The notes under the pieces: generated by a model
What the model was told of the DNA's origin: nothing
Database searches by the model: none
Seen by the model: the letters and a program-made list of their open reading frames with translations, nothing else
Assembly (NCBI GenBank): GCA_017308345.1
Contig: JAFKFE010000195.1
Location: 1 to 9,630, forward strand
Reading direction: 5' to 3'
Origin: Alphaproteobacteria bacterium
Lineage (GTDB): Bacteria; Pseudomonadota; Alphaproteobacteria; Rhizobiales; Rhizobiaceae
Length of the DNA: 9,630 nt
Shown here: positions 1 to 5,844 of the stretch, in pieces
Layout of the letters: every line of letters starts with the position of its first letter
Numbering within the stretch: the first letter of the stretch is position 1
Position numbers and translations under genes: made by a program

Positions 1-78
1 GATCACCGGGACGACAAAGCCGCCAACGTTGCCGACCACCTCGAAAACCGCTTCCAATACCTGCCCAGGCCTTTATGA
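1..78 (+). CDS. C-terminal end of an upstream gene (partial, unidentified)
   Basis: The first 25 codons read open from the window edge to a TGA at 76-78, and nearly all third positions are G or C, as expected for real coding sequence in this genome. The tail reads ...NRFQYLPRPL and carries no motif I can assign. The stop lies 36 bases before the start of the ThuA gene in the same direction, so the two are probably in one operon. In rhizobial thu loci the gene before thuA is often a transporter or sugar-enzyme gene, but this tail does not let me choose. It could still be a chance open frame, since the stretch is short. Confidence 0.55.
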   Translation, partial: DHRDDKAANVADHLENRFQYLPRPL

Positions 79-104
79 ATGACCCTGGGGCTCCCGATCA
101 TCAC

Positions 105-108
105 GAGG
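105..108 (+). promoter_or_regulatory. Shine-Dalgarno site deciding the ThuA start
   Basis: GAGG lies six bases before the ATG at 115. The earlier in-frame ATG at 79 directly follows the upstream stop codon and has no purine-rich site at a suitable distance, and its extra residues ([12 protein letters not shown]) do not look like the family. The start at 115 is preferred. Confidence 0.6.
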
Positions 109-114
109 TTATCC

Positions 115-900
115 ATGACAATCCGCGCTGTCGTCTGGGGCGAGAATATCCATGAGCGGACCAACGAGGTGGTCGCCTCCATCTATCCGGACGGCATGCA
201 TTCGACCATCGCCACGGCGCTGAATGCGGACAAGGCGATCTCCGCCTCGACCGCCACGCTGGAGCAGCCCGAGCACGGCTTGCCGGAATCCCGCCTCGCC
301 GAAACCGACGTGCTCATCTGGTGGGGCCACAAGGACCATGGCGCGGTGGCCGACGAGGTGGTCGAGCGCGTCGCAAGGCGCGTCTGGCAAGGCATGGGAC
401 TGATCGTGCTGCATTCCGGCCATTTCTCGAAGATCTTCAAGCGACTGATGGGCACGCCCTGCACGCTGAAATGGCGCGAGGCCGGCGAGCGTGAGCGGCT
501 CTGGGTGACCAGCCCGAGCCATCCCATCGCCGACGGCGTCGGCGAGTTCTTCGAGCTCGAGAACGAGGAGATGTATGGCGAGCAGTTCGCCGTGCCGGAG
601 CCGCTCGAAACCGTCTTCATCTCCTGGTTCCAGGGCGGCGAGGTGTTCCGCTCGGGGCTCACCTGGCGGCGCGGCGCCGGCAATGTCTTCTACTTCCGGC
701 CCGGGCACGAAACTTACCCGACCTATCACGATGCGACGGTGCAGAAGGTGCTGCGCAACGCGGTGAAATGGGCGCACAACCCGCAAGGGCCGAAGCCCGC
801 CATCCTCGATGCGCCGAACGTGCCGGTGGAAAAGGCGCTGGAGCCGATCGTCGAGCGGGGCGGCAAGCTGCACGGGCATGGCGAGGCCGGCTTCCGCTAA
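115..900 (+). CDS. thuA: ThuA-family trehalose utilization protein
   Basis: A 261-residue cytoplasmic protein of the ThuA family (class I glutamine-amidotransferase-like fold). The family pattern is visible along its length: [14 protein letters not shown] at the N-terminus, YPDGMH (24-29), LIWWGHKDH (67-75), [13 protein letters not shown] (96-108), [13 protein letters not shown] (169-181) and [12 protein letters not shown] (194-205). The conserved histidines 72, 75, 100, 103 and 198 are all present. In rhizobia ThuA works with the dehydrogenase ThuB on trehalose, maltitol and sucrose isomers through 3-keto derivatives. The gene that follows here is a Gfo/Idh/MocA oxidoreductase, which supports that kind of role. 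The actual sugar cannot be read from the sequence because several ThuA paralogues occur in these genomes. No signal peptide is seen. The family call is firm; the symbol means thuA-like. Confidence 0.85.
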   Translation: MTIRAVVWGENIHERTNEVVASIYPDGMHSTIATALNADKAISASTATLEQPEHGLPESRLAETDVLIWWGHKDHGAVADEVVERVARRVWQGMGLIVLHSGHFSKIFKRLMGTPCTLKWREAGERERLWVTSPSHPIADGVGEFFELENEEMYGEQFAVPEPLETVFISWFQGGEVFRSGLTWRRGAGNVFYFRPGHETYPTYHDATVQKVLRNAVKWAHNPQGPKPAILDAPNVPVEKALEPIVERGGKLHGHGEAGFR

Positions 901-990
901 AAAAGGCGCTTCCCTGCTTCGCCTGGGATTGCGCGGATATAGCGCCTGGGTCACATTCGCGCCACATGATTGAATCGAACCAAATCGCCT

Positions 991-997
991 GGAGGAG
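991..997 (+). promoter_or_regulatory. Strong Shine-Dalgarno site of the Gfo/Idh/MocA gene
   Basis: GGAGGAG lies six bases before the ATG at 1004, an unusually good match to the anti-Shine-Dalgarno sequence. It supports independent, efficient initiation after the 103-base gap behind the ThuA gene. That gap (901-1003) holds no convincing promoter or terminator by eye. Confidence 0.7.
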
Positions 998-1003
998 CAG
1001 GAA

Positions 1004-2062
1004 ATGCGGCTTTTGATACTGGGTACCGGCTGGATGGCGCAGGAACATGCCCGCCGCTTCGGCGCCATCGAGGGCGTCGACATCGTCGGCGCGGTCGACG
1101 TCGATCCGGCTCGCGTCGGCGAATATGCCGACGCTTACAAGATCCCGAAGCGCTTCACCTCGCTGGAGGCGGCGCTCGACTGGGGCGATTTCGACGCGGT
1201 CGCCAATGTCACGCCCGACCGCATCCACCACCCGACCACCATGGCGCTGGTCGCCGCCGGCAAGCCGGCGCTGTGCGAGAAGCCACTGGCGGAAAATTTT
1301 GGCAAGGCCAGCGAAATGGCCTACGCGGCCGAAGCCGCGGGCGTCGTCAACATGGTCAACCTCACCTACCGCAATGTGGCGGCCCTGCAAAGGGCGCGTA
1401 AAATGGTACAGGCCGGCGAGATCGGCACGGTGCGCCATGTCGAGGCCTCGTATCTGCAGAGCTGGCTGGTGTCGAAAGCCTGGGGCGACTGGCGCACGGA
1501 TCCGAAATGGCTGTGGCGGTTGTCGCGTGGCCATGGCTCCAACGGCGTGCTCGGCGATGTCGGCATCCACATCCTCGATTTCGCCAGCTATGGCGCCGCG
1601 CTCGATATCGACCATGTCTTCTGCCGGCTGCGCGCCTTCGACAAGGCGCCGGGCAACCGCATCGGCGACTACCAGCTCGATGCCAATGACAGTTTCGCCA
1701 TGACGCTCGACTTTTCCAACGGCGCCTTCGGGGTGGTGCATGCCAGCCGCTGGGCCACCGGGCATATCAACGAACTGCGCCTGCGCGTCTATGGCGACAA
1801 GGGCGCCGTCGAGGTGGTGCACAATCCCGACGGCTCGATGCTGAAGGCCTGCGTCGACGGTAATGTCGAGAACGCCAAATGGGAGGAGCTCGACGCCGGC
1901 ACGGTGCCGACCAACTACCAGCGCTTCGCCGAAGCGGTGAAGAGCGGCGTGCAGACCGAACCGACCTTCCGCCACGCGGCGGGCCTGCAGAAGGTGCTGG
2001 ACCTCGCCATGGTATCGGATGAGAAACGCGCCGAGTTGAGGGCCAACGCGGATACGCAGTAG
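1004..2062 (+). CDS. Gfo/Idh/MocA family NAD(P)-dependent sugar oxidoreductase (ThuB-like)
   Basis: A 352-residue protein of normal length for the family. It opens with a Rossmann fold: LLILGTGWMA with GxGxxA at residues 7-12 and an acidic strand end VDVD at 31-34. The family signature CEKPLA (91-96, catalytic Lys93) follows, and the substrate-side motif GDVGIHILD lies at 184-192 with the usual Asp185 and His189. The C-terminal half is the alpha/beta domain that binds the sugar. Such enzymes oxidise or reduce a sugar hydroxyl or keto group using NAD(P). Placed 103 bases behind the ThuA gene, it is probably the partner that makes or uses a 3-keto sugar, as ThuB does in Sinorhizobium. Its last ~47 codons are duplicated in decayed form at 3805-3947. 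Substrate unknown. Confidence 0.88.
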   Translation: MRLLILGTGWMAQEHARRFGAIEGVDIVGAVDVDPARVGEYADAYKIPKRFTSLEAALDWGDFDAVANVTPDRIHHPTTMALVAAGKPALCEKPLAENFGKASEMAYAAEAAGVVNMVNLTYRNVAALQRARKMVQAGEIGTVRHVEASYLQSWLVSKAWGDWRTDPKWLWRLSRGHGSNGVLGDVGIHILDFASYGAALDIDHVFCRLRAFDKAPGNRIGDYQLDANDSFAMTLDFSNGAFGVVHASRWATGHINELRLRVYGDKGAVEVVHNPDGSMLKACVDGNVENAKWEELDAGTVPTNYQRFAEAVKSGVQTEPTFRHAAGLQKVLDLAMVSDEKRAELRANADTQ

Positions 2063-2069
2063 CGCCTTT

Positions 2070-2095
2070 CCTCGCCCGACAAAGTGGGAGCGAGG
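2070..2095. terminator. Hairpin just after the dehydrogenase stop
   Basis: CCTCGC (2070-2075) can pair with GCGAGG (2090-2095), with CC/GGG partly extending the stem inside. It starts 8 bases after the TAG and has no U-run, so it would be a weak or factor-dependent terminator at best. The equivalent hairpin in the right repeat copy (3951-3985) is stronger. Confidence 0.4.
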
Positions 2096-2101
2096 ATGAA
2101 G

Positions 2102-2136
2102 TCACGGCCCGCGAGAAATCCCCACCGCAGCCGCAA
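2102..2136 (-). pseudogene. Remnant of the 3' tip of a BKACE (DUF849) gene
   Basis: On the minus strand this stretch reads LAAAVGISRGP and then TGA (2102-2104). The live BKACE gene at 3986-4708 ends LVAAAVGIYRGI and a stop. The same residues, the stop position and the distance to the hairpin are shared, so this is the amputated end of a second copy rather than chance. No further BKACE sequence can be followed beyond about 2137. It is far too short to be expressed. Confidence 0.75.
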
Positions 2137-2147
2137 GGCGAAAGGGA

Positions 2148-2168
2148 CGTGCCCCCGGCCGGGGCACG
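2148..2168. repeat. 8-bp perfect palindrome with 5-base loop
   Basis: CGTGCCCC (2148-2155) pairs exactly with GGGGCACG (2161-2168) around CGGCC. It lies in the gap between the dehydrogenase and the FAD oxidase, just outside the left repeat copy. No U-run follows on either strand. It may be part of a bidirectional terminator or a rhizobial intergenic palindrome. Confidence 0.45.
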
Positions 2169-2206
2169 GCCCCGCCTGGCGACTGCCGCGTCTTCGCCGC
2201 GCACCT

Positions 2207-2231
2207 TCTTCGACGCCGGTGACCGGCGAAG
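2207..2231. repeat. Palindrome downstream of the FAD oxidase gene
   Basis: CGCCGG (2214-2219) and CCGGCG (2223-2228) form a 6-bp stem with a TGA loop, and flanking CTT/AAG can extend it across a small bulge. It lies within 50 bases of the stop of the minus-strand oxidase, so it may help end that transcript. No U-run follows. Confidence 0.35.
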
Positions 2232-2239
2232 ACGGGCGC

Positions 2240-2269
2240 GGCGGGACGCCTGGCTTCAGGCCGCCCGCC
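2240..2269 (-). terminator. Hairpin overlapping the stop codon of the FAD oxidase gene
   Basis: GGCGGG (2240-2245) pairs with CCCGCC (2264-2269), and GCCTG (2248-2252) pairs with CAGGC (2257-2261), with two mismatched bases between the stems and a GCTT loop. The stop codon (2256-2258) lies inside the structure. It lacks a U-run, so it could act as an mRNA 3'-end stabiliser or a factor-dependent terminator. Confidence 0.35.
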
Positions 2270-3695
2270 GACCTTCCTTCGGACGCAGGTTCTGGTTCAT
2301 GCGGAACAGGTTCCGCGGGTCATAGCGCTTCTTGATCTCCAGCAGTCGGCTATAGTTGCCGCCATAGGCAGCTTCGACCCGGTCGATCTCGTCCTCCGGC
2401 ATGAAGTTCACATAGGCGGTGCCGGCGGCATAGGGCTTTGCCGCCTCATAGATGCCGCGAGCCCAGTCGATACAGGCCTTGTCCATTGCCGGCTCGCGCC
2501 AGCGGGCATGGACGTTCATGACGAAATGCGAACTGCGCTGCGGAAACGCCGTGGCGTCCGCCTTGACCCGGCCCGCCGCTCCGCCGACATGGCCGAAGAA
2601 TATTTCACATTCCGGGCCTGGAAGCCTGCCGATCGCCGCCGTGGCGACTTCGGCCACGCTATCGGAAAGCTCGGTGAAGTCATGGCTCTTCCAGTAGTTG
2701 CGGGCGCCGGGCGTAAGCAGCGGGTCGAAGGCCTGCTGCCAGCCTGTGAAAGGATTGGGCCCGACGACATCGGCGATCGGCGTGCCTATGGAGCGAAGCT
2801 TCCGCGTCGCCTTTTCGCCGGCCTCGATGTCGCCGCAATAGCACATGGCCAGCACCAGCACTTCCTTGCCGTGCCATTCGGCCGGCAGGAAGGGCAGCGG
2901 CGGCGCCTGCCGCATGACCACCCAGCAGGTCAGTTCGTCGGGCGCGGTTTCGAGCGCCGCGCGATATTCCCGCAGCACTTCCGGCGCATCGGCGAAGGGG
3001 TGTACGACGAGGCCCGACAGCACTTGCGGCCCGAACTGGTGAAGTTGGAACTCGAAAGCCGTGACGATGCCGAAATTGCCGCCGCCGCCGCGCAACGCCC
3101 AGAACAGATCGGGGTTTTCGCTCTGGCTGGCGCGCAGCAGCTTGCCGTCGGCGGTGACCACGTCGGCCGAGACCAGATTGTCGATGGTCAGCCCGAATTT
3201 GCGGGTGATCCAGCCGAAGCCGCCACCCAGCGTGAGGCCAGCAATACCGGTGGTCGAATTGATGCCGGTCGGCAACGCCAGACCGAAGGCCTGTGTTTCC
3301 CTGTCGACATCGACGAGCGTGGCGCCGGGTCCAACCCAGGCCCGCCTCGACGCGACATCGACCCGTACCGACTTCATCAGGGACAGATCGATCATCAGGC
3401 CGCCATCACAGACGGCACTGCCGGCGATGTTGTGGCCGCCGCCACGCACGGAGACGAGGAGCTCGTTTTCACGCGCGAAATTCACGGCGGCAACGACATC
3501 GGAGGCCCCGACGCAGCAGACAATCAGCGCAGGCCGCCGGTCGATCATGCTGTTCCAGATGCCGCGGACACCGTCGTAGGCGTCGTCGCCTTTCCGCAGA
3601 ACTGTGCCGCGTATACGTGCCGAAAATGTCTCAAGGGTCGCGGCATCGACGGTCGTCTTGCCACCTTCAAGGGTGGTGAAGCTTATGGCGTTCAT
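2256..3695 (-). CDS. FAD-linked oxidase, berberine-bridge (BBE) / PCMH type
   Basis: A 479-residue flavoprotein oxidase or dehydrogenase. The N-terminal FAD-binding PCMH domain covers about 35-230. It holds VSVRGGGHN (81-89), where His88 is the expected covalent FAD attachment site, then GLTLGGGFGW (153-162) and ALRGGGGNFGIV. The second BBE anchor, a Cys in a GxCPxVG-like loop, is replaced by PTGINSTTG (142-150), so single His attachment is expected. The C-terminal BBE domain is present (YVNFMPEDE, then NYSRLLEIKKRYDPRN near the end). The start at 3695 has GGGAGG five bases upstream; the longer frame to 3740 begins with an unlikely polar tail. There is no signal peptide. Homologues oxidise sugars, alkaloids or polyketides, so the substrate is open. 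The gene is alone, minus strand, convergent with the dehydrogenase, and sits between two direct repeats. Confidence 0.87.
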   Translation of the reverse strand: MNAISFTTLEGGKTTVDAATLETFSARIRGTVLRKGDDAYDGVRGIWNSMIDRRPALIVCCVGASDVVAAVNFARENELLVSVRGGGHNIAGSAVCDGGLMIDLSLMKSVRVDVASRRAWVGPGATLVDVDRETQAFGLALPTGINSTTGIAGLTLGGGFGWITRKFGLTIDNLVSADVVTADGKLLRASQSENPDLFWALRGGGGNFGIVTAFEFQLHQFGPQVLSGLVVHPFADAPEVLREYRAALETAPDELTCWVVMRQAPPLPFLPAEWHGKEVLVLAMCYCGDIEAGEKATRKLRSIGTPIADVVGPNPFTGWQQAFDPLLTPGARNYWKSHDFTELSDSVAEVATAAIGRLPGPECEIFFGHVGGAAGRVKADATAFPQRSSHFVMNVHARWREPAMDKACIDWARGIYEAAKPYAAGTAYVNFMPEDEIDRVEAAYGGNYSRLLEIKKRYDPRNLFRMNQNLRPKEGRRAA

Positions 3696-3754
3696 GCTTT
3701 CCTCCCGTTCCTGTTGATGAGCCCCCCATCTTTTTCGCAATATTTTAGTTTGTC

Positions 3755-3782
3755 CTTATATTAATCGCCGCGCAAGTTTCAA
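3755..3782 (-). promoter_or_regulatory. Sigma-70-like promoter of the FAD oxidase gene
   Basis: On the minus strand, TTGAAA (3777-3782) and TATAAG (3755-3760) are separated by 16 bases, each matching five of six consensus positions. A transcript would start near 3748 and leave a 5' leader of about 50 bases. The surrounding 3731-3764 is markedly AT-rich for this window and includes an AATAT / ATATT inverted pair (3739-3743 and 3758-3762) that could be an operator. The promoter lies just outside the right repeat copy. Confidence 0.6.
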
Positions 3783-3804
3783 CGGGCAGCGCGCCCGCCG
3801 TCCG

Positions 3805-3947
3805 CGCTTCGTCGCGGCGGCAAGAAAGCGGTGCGCGGAAGGAACCGACCTTCCGCCACGCGGCGGGGCCGCAGACGGTGGCTGGACCTCGCCACGGTGT
3901 CGGACGAGAAGCGGGCGGAGTTGCGAGACAACGCGGAAACGCGGTAG
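3805..3947 (+). pseudogene. Decayed 3' end of a Gfo/Idh/MocA oxidoreductase gene
   Basis: This stretch matches the last ~47 codons of the dehydrogenase at 1004-2062. It reads EPTFRHAAG in one frame. After an extra G near 3880-3881 it continues in the next frame as LDLATVSDEKRAEL, then RDNAETR and TAG (3945-3947). The live gene has LDLAMVSDEKRAEL, then RANADTQ and TAG. The frameshift, the missing upstream 300 codons and the lack of a start show it is dead. It is the counterpart of the BKACE remnant at 2102-2136. Confidence 0.88.
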
Positions 3948-3950
3948 CCA

Positions 3951-3985
3951 TTTCCTCTCCCGCGCCAAACGCGGGGGCGAGGAAA
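3951..3985 (-). terminator. Strong hairpin immediately after the BKACE stop
   Basis: TTTCCTC (3951-3957) pairs with GAGGAAA (3979-3985), and CCCGCG (3959-3964) pairs with CGCGGG (3970-3975) around a CCAAA loop. The stem abuts the minus-strand stop codon (3986-3988). There is no clear U-run, but stability and position suit a terminator, perhaps bidirectional in the ancestral convergent junction. Confidence 0.5.
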
Positions 3986-4708
3986 CTAAATTCCGCGATA
4001 AATCCCGACCGCCGCCGCAACCAGTGCCGCGTTGCCGTCCGCCACGCTGCCGTCCGGCAATTCCTTGCCGTCCTCCAAGCCAACCCGCGTCGACAGCCTC
4101 CGCGCCGCCGCCCTTTGCACGAAGGGCCATACGGTCGCGTTCTCGCCATGCAGTAGAATGGAACGCCGGATGCCGGCGCGTTGCAGCACATTCCCGATGC
4201 CGTCCGCCACCGCAAAGGCCTCGTCCAGTGTCTGCTCCGAAATCTCGATCAGCACGCGCAGCACGCGGCCGCCATGGTCCAGACCGACCAGCCGCTCGGC
4301 GTCGGCGATGGATGCCAGGCCGGCCTCGATGCCAATGCCCCGCTGGCGCAGGCTTTCCATGACGACCGGCGCCGCTGTTTCGCTCAAATTGACCGAGGCA
4401 TAGTCGGGCAGCTCGCGCCAGCCGGAGATTGCAACCAGCGTGCGCAGGTCGTCCTTCTCGATCCAGGCGCCGGTGGAAACGCCGATCAGCGTGCCCGGAC
4501 AGGCGCGGCGCAATGCAGCGACCGTCCTGTCCATCGCTTCCGGCGCAAGGCTCTCTCTTCCGTCGGCGCCGCGCGCATGGACATGGAACTCGGCCGCGCC
4601 CGCCGCGATCGAGGCAGCGGCATCGCGCGCCATGGCCTCAGGATCGAGCGGCAAAGCGGGGTGGAAGTCGGCGGGGCGCGCGCCGTTGATGCAGGCCTGG
4701 ACGATCAT
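3986..4708 (-). CDS. BKACE family enzyme (DUF849, 3-keto-5-aminohexanoate cleavage protein-like)
   Basis: A 240-residue TIM-barrel protein. BKACE enzymes bind Zn and react a beta-keto acid with acetyl-CoA to give a CoA ester and acetoacetate; the founding member, Kce, acts in lysine fermentation. The metal motif FHVHAR gives His42 and His44. GVSTG (76-80), SVNLSE (105-110), GIGIEAGL (124-131) and STRVGLEDGKELPDG (206-220) give Ser78, Glu128, Arg208, Glu212 and Asp213, with the same Arg-x3-Glu-Asp spacing as Kce. It is shorter than the usual 270-310 residues, and the N-terminal NGAE of many members reads NGAR. Initiation is modest: AGGA lies about ten bases upstream and AAGG abuts the ATG. The substrate is not predictable. 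The gene stands alone, separated from the next minus-strand gene by a terminator. Confidence 0.85.
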   Translation of the reverse strand: MIVQACINGARPADFHPALPLDPEAMARDAAASIAAGAAEFHVHARGADGRESLAPEAMDRTVAALRRACPGTLIGVSTGAWIEKDDLRTLVAISGWRELPDYASVNLSETAAPVVMESLRQRGIGIEAGLASIADAERLVGLDHGGRVLRVLIEISEQTLDEAFAVADGIGNVLQRAGIRRSILLHGENATVWPFVQRAAARRLSTRVGLEDGKELPDGSVADGNAALVAAAVGIYRGI

Positions 4709-4710
4709 CC

Positions 4711-4758
4711 TTGCGGCAATCCTGTTTCGACTGGCCGGAGCCTAGCGCAATGCCGCAA
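4711..4758 (-). promoter_or_regulatory. Inverted repeat in the BKACE leader, next to the start codon
   Basis: TTGCGGCA (4711-4718) and TGCCGCAA (4751-4758) are exact complements 32 bases apart. In the minus-strand mRNA the second arm ends three bases before the ATG at 4708, so pairing would close the region between Shine-Dalgarno site and start. It could instead be a DNA operator. No clear -35/-10 pair was found upstream. Confidence 0.35.
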
Positions 4759-4810
4759 TGATCGGAACGGATCCAGCGAAGCCTGCTGACAGACCGAGGC
4801 AGCGAACAAG

Positions 4811-4844
4811 CCAATTCCCCTGGCCCGCCGGCCAGGGGAATTGG
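4811..4844 (-). terminator. Rho-independent-type terminator after the guanidino-hydrolase gene
   Basis: A perfect 15-bp stem, CCAATTCCCCTGGCC (4811-4825) against its complement (4830-4844), closes a 4-base loop. On the minus strand it is followed by CTTGTTCG, a weak T-rich tail. It lies 36 bases after the stop at 4880 and separates this operon from the BKACE gene. Confidence 0.75.
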
Positions 4845-4879
4845 TTGTGATCGTGGACGATCGCCGAGCTTCGAAACCG

Positions 4880-5812
4880 TTACGCCGGCACGCGCTTCAG
4901 CGCCTGCGCCATGCAGTGGATGCCGCCGCCGGTCTTGGAGATTTCGCTCATGTCGACGGCCGCGACCTCGAAGCCCTGCGCCTTGAGCTTTTCGATCAGC
5001 GTCTTGCTGGAGGTCGGCGCGATCACCCGGTCCTTGCCGAGCGACATGAAGTTGCAGCCGAGCGCCATCGTGTCCTGGAAGGGCACGTCGATTATCTCGT
5101 GGCCCTTGCCCTTCAGCCAGTCGACGATGCCGGGCTCGGTGCAGGCGAGGCACACCGCTGTGAGCTTTTCGGCGATCGGCACCACCATCAGGTCGATATG
5201 GACATAGTACTCGTCGATGAAGGCGAGACGCGTCTCCCAGCCTTCCTTGTCGAACCATTCCTTCACCTGACGCGCGCCCTCCTCCTGGGTGCGGGCGCCG
5301 CCGCAGCCGATCAGCACGACGCCTTCCTCGATGACGTTGAAGTCGCCGCCCTCGAAAGTGCCGGCCGTCACCATGTCGTAGATCGGGATGCCGAGCTTTT
5401 CATAGGTACGGATGGCGGCGTAGTTCTCGCCGCGCCGCCACCAATTGGCCATGGCGGTGATGAACGCGCCGTAGGGCGTCATGACGCTGGAATCGCGCGA
5501 ATAGACCTGCATCGGCAGTTCCGGCGTCGGCTCGTGCCAGTGGATGTTGACGCCGAAATGCTCGTAGGCGGCGACGAGGTCCTTGTGCTGCGCCTGCGCG
5601 ATCTGGACGTTGCAGGGCGCCTCGCGCAGGTGCTTTCTCGACAGCGAGCTGGTCGACAGATGGCGCAGGAAATTGGGCGAGCCGAGCAGGACGTCGGTCA
5701 GCACATCGGTCTCGTTGGCGAAGCCCCAGGCAGTCAGCGGCTTGGTGCCGCCATTGGGATTGCGGCGTTGCAGCGAGAACGGCTCGGCGACGATGCGGTC
5801 ATGGACGGTCAT
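4880..5812 (-). CDS. Guanidino-group-modifying enzyme (amidinotransferase / dimethylarginine dimethylaminohydrolase-like)
   Basis: A 310-residue pentein-fold enzyme of the arginine deiminase/DDAH/amidinotransferase superfamily, which attacks a guanidinium carbon through a cysteine. Arg106-Asp107 (YSRDSSV), Glu154-Gly-Gly-Asp157 (FEGGDFNV), His205-x-Asp207 (VHIDLMV) and the nucleophile Cys300 (GGGIHCMAQ) are all in place. The GGGIHC end resembles agmatine deiminase and glycine amidinotransferase more than classical DDAH, so the exact reaction (hydrolysis to a ureido product or amidino transfer) is open. No signal peptide is seen. It lies downstream of an M20 amidohydrolase gene in the same direction and is probably co-transcribed. 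The start at 5812 has GAGGAG (5819-5824) six bases upstream; an alternative at 5848 overlaps the M20 stop as ATGA and would add MTDQQNNPEENF. Confidence 0.85.
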   Translation of the reverse strand: MTVHDRIVAEPFSLQRRNPNGGTKPLTAWGFANETDVLTDVLLGSPNFLRHLSTSSLSRKHLREAPCNVQIAQAQHKDLVAAYEHFGVNIHWHEPTPELPMQVYSRDSSVMTPYGAFITAMANWWRRGENYAAIRTYEKLGIPIYDMVTAGTFEGGDFNVIEEGVVLIGCGGARTQEEGARQVKEWFDKEGWETRLAFIDEYYVHIDLMVVPIAEKLTAVCLACTEPGIVDWLKGKGHEIIDVPFQDTMALGCNFMSLGKDRVIAPTSSKTLIEKLKAQGFEVAAVDMSEISKTGGGIHCMAQALKRVPA

Positions 5813-5818
5813 GAAGTT

Positions 5819-5824
5819 CTCCTC
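5819..5824 (-). promoter_or_regulatory. Shine-Dalgarno site deciding the guanidino-hydrolase start
   Basis: GAGGAG on the minus strand lies six bases before the ATG at 5812 and inside the region that would be coding if the ATGA-overlap start at 5848 were used. The strength and spacing favour 5812. Confidence 0.65.
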
Positions 5825-5844
5825 TGGATTGTTCTGTTGATCGG

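Larger units (their letters stand above)
1922..2136 (+). repeat. Left copy of a ~215-bp imperfect direct repeat
   Basis: This copy matches 3805-4020 in the same orientation. It covers the last ~47 codons of the dehydrogenase, its TAG stop, a hairpin just after the stop, and a remnant of the BKACE 3' end. By my own alignment, 1958-1983 is identical to 3842-3867, and the segment from 1958 to the stop is roughly 85 percent identical with one single-base indel. Identity is lower after the stop but the order of elements is the same. The dehydrogenase part is intact here and broken in the other copy. Confidence 0.85.
3805..4020 (+). repeat. Right copy of the ~215-bp imperfect direct repeat
   Basis: Same order as 1922-2136: dehydrogenase 3' end, TAG, hairpin, BKACE 3' end. 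Here the dehydrogenase part is broken and the BKACE part is live. Homology fades just upstream of 3805, close to the promoter of the FAD oxidase, and stops being traceable after about 4020, inside the BKACE coding region. Confidence 0.85.

Noticed and set aside
109..1975. Long open frames on the minus strand opposite the ThuA and dehydrogenase genes (109-1083 and 659-1975)
   Set aside because: They are antisense shadows of GC-rich coding sequence; the proteins have no recognisable motif and the plus-strand genes are clear families.
2508..3764. A 418-residue plus-strand open frame opposite the FAD oxidase
   Set aside because: No family features or ribosome site; the minus strand encodes a full BBE-type oxidase.
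3878..4156. A small plus-strand gene in the gap between the FAD oxidase and the BKACE gene
   Set aside because: It runs through the decayed dehydrogenase remnant in the wrong frame and into antisense BKACE sequence.
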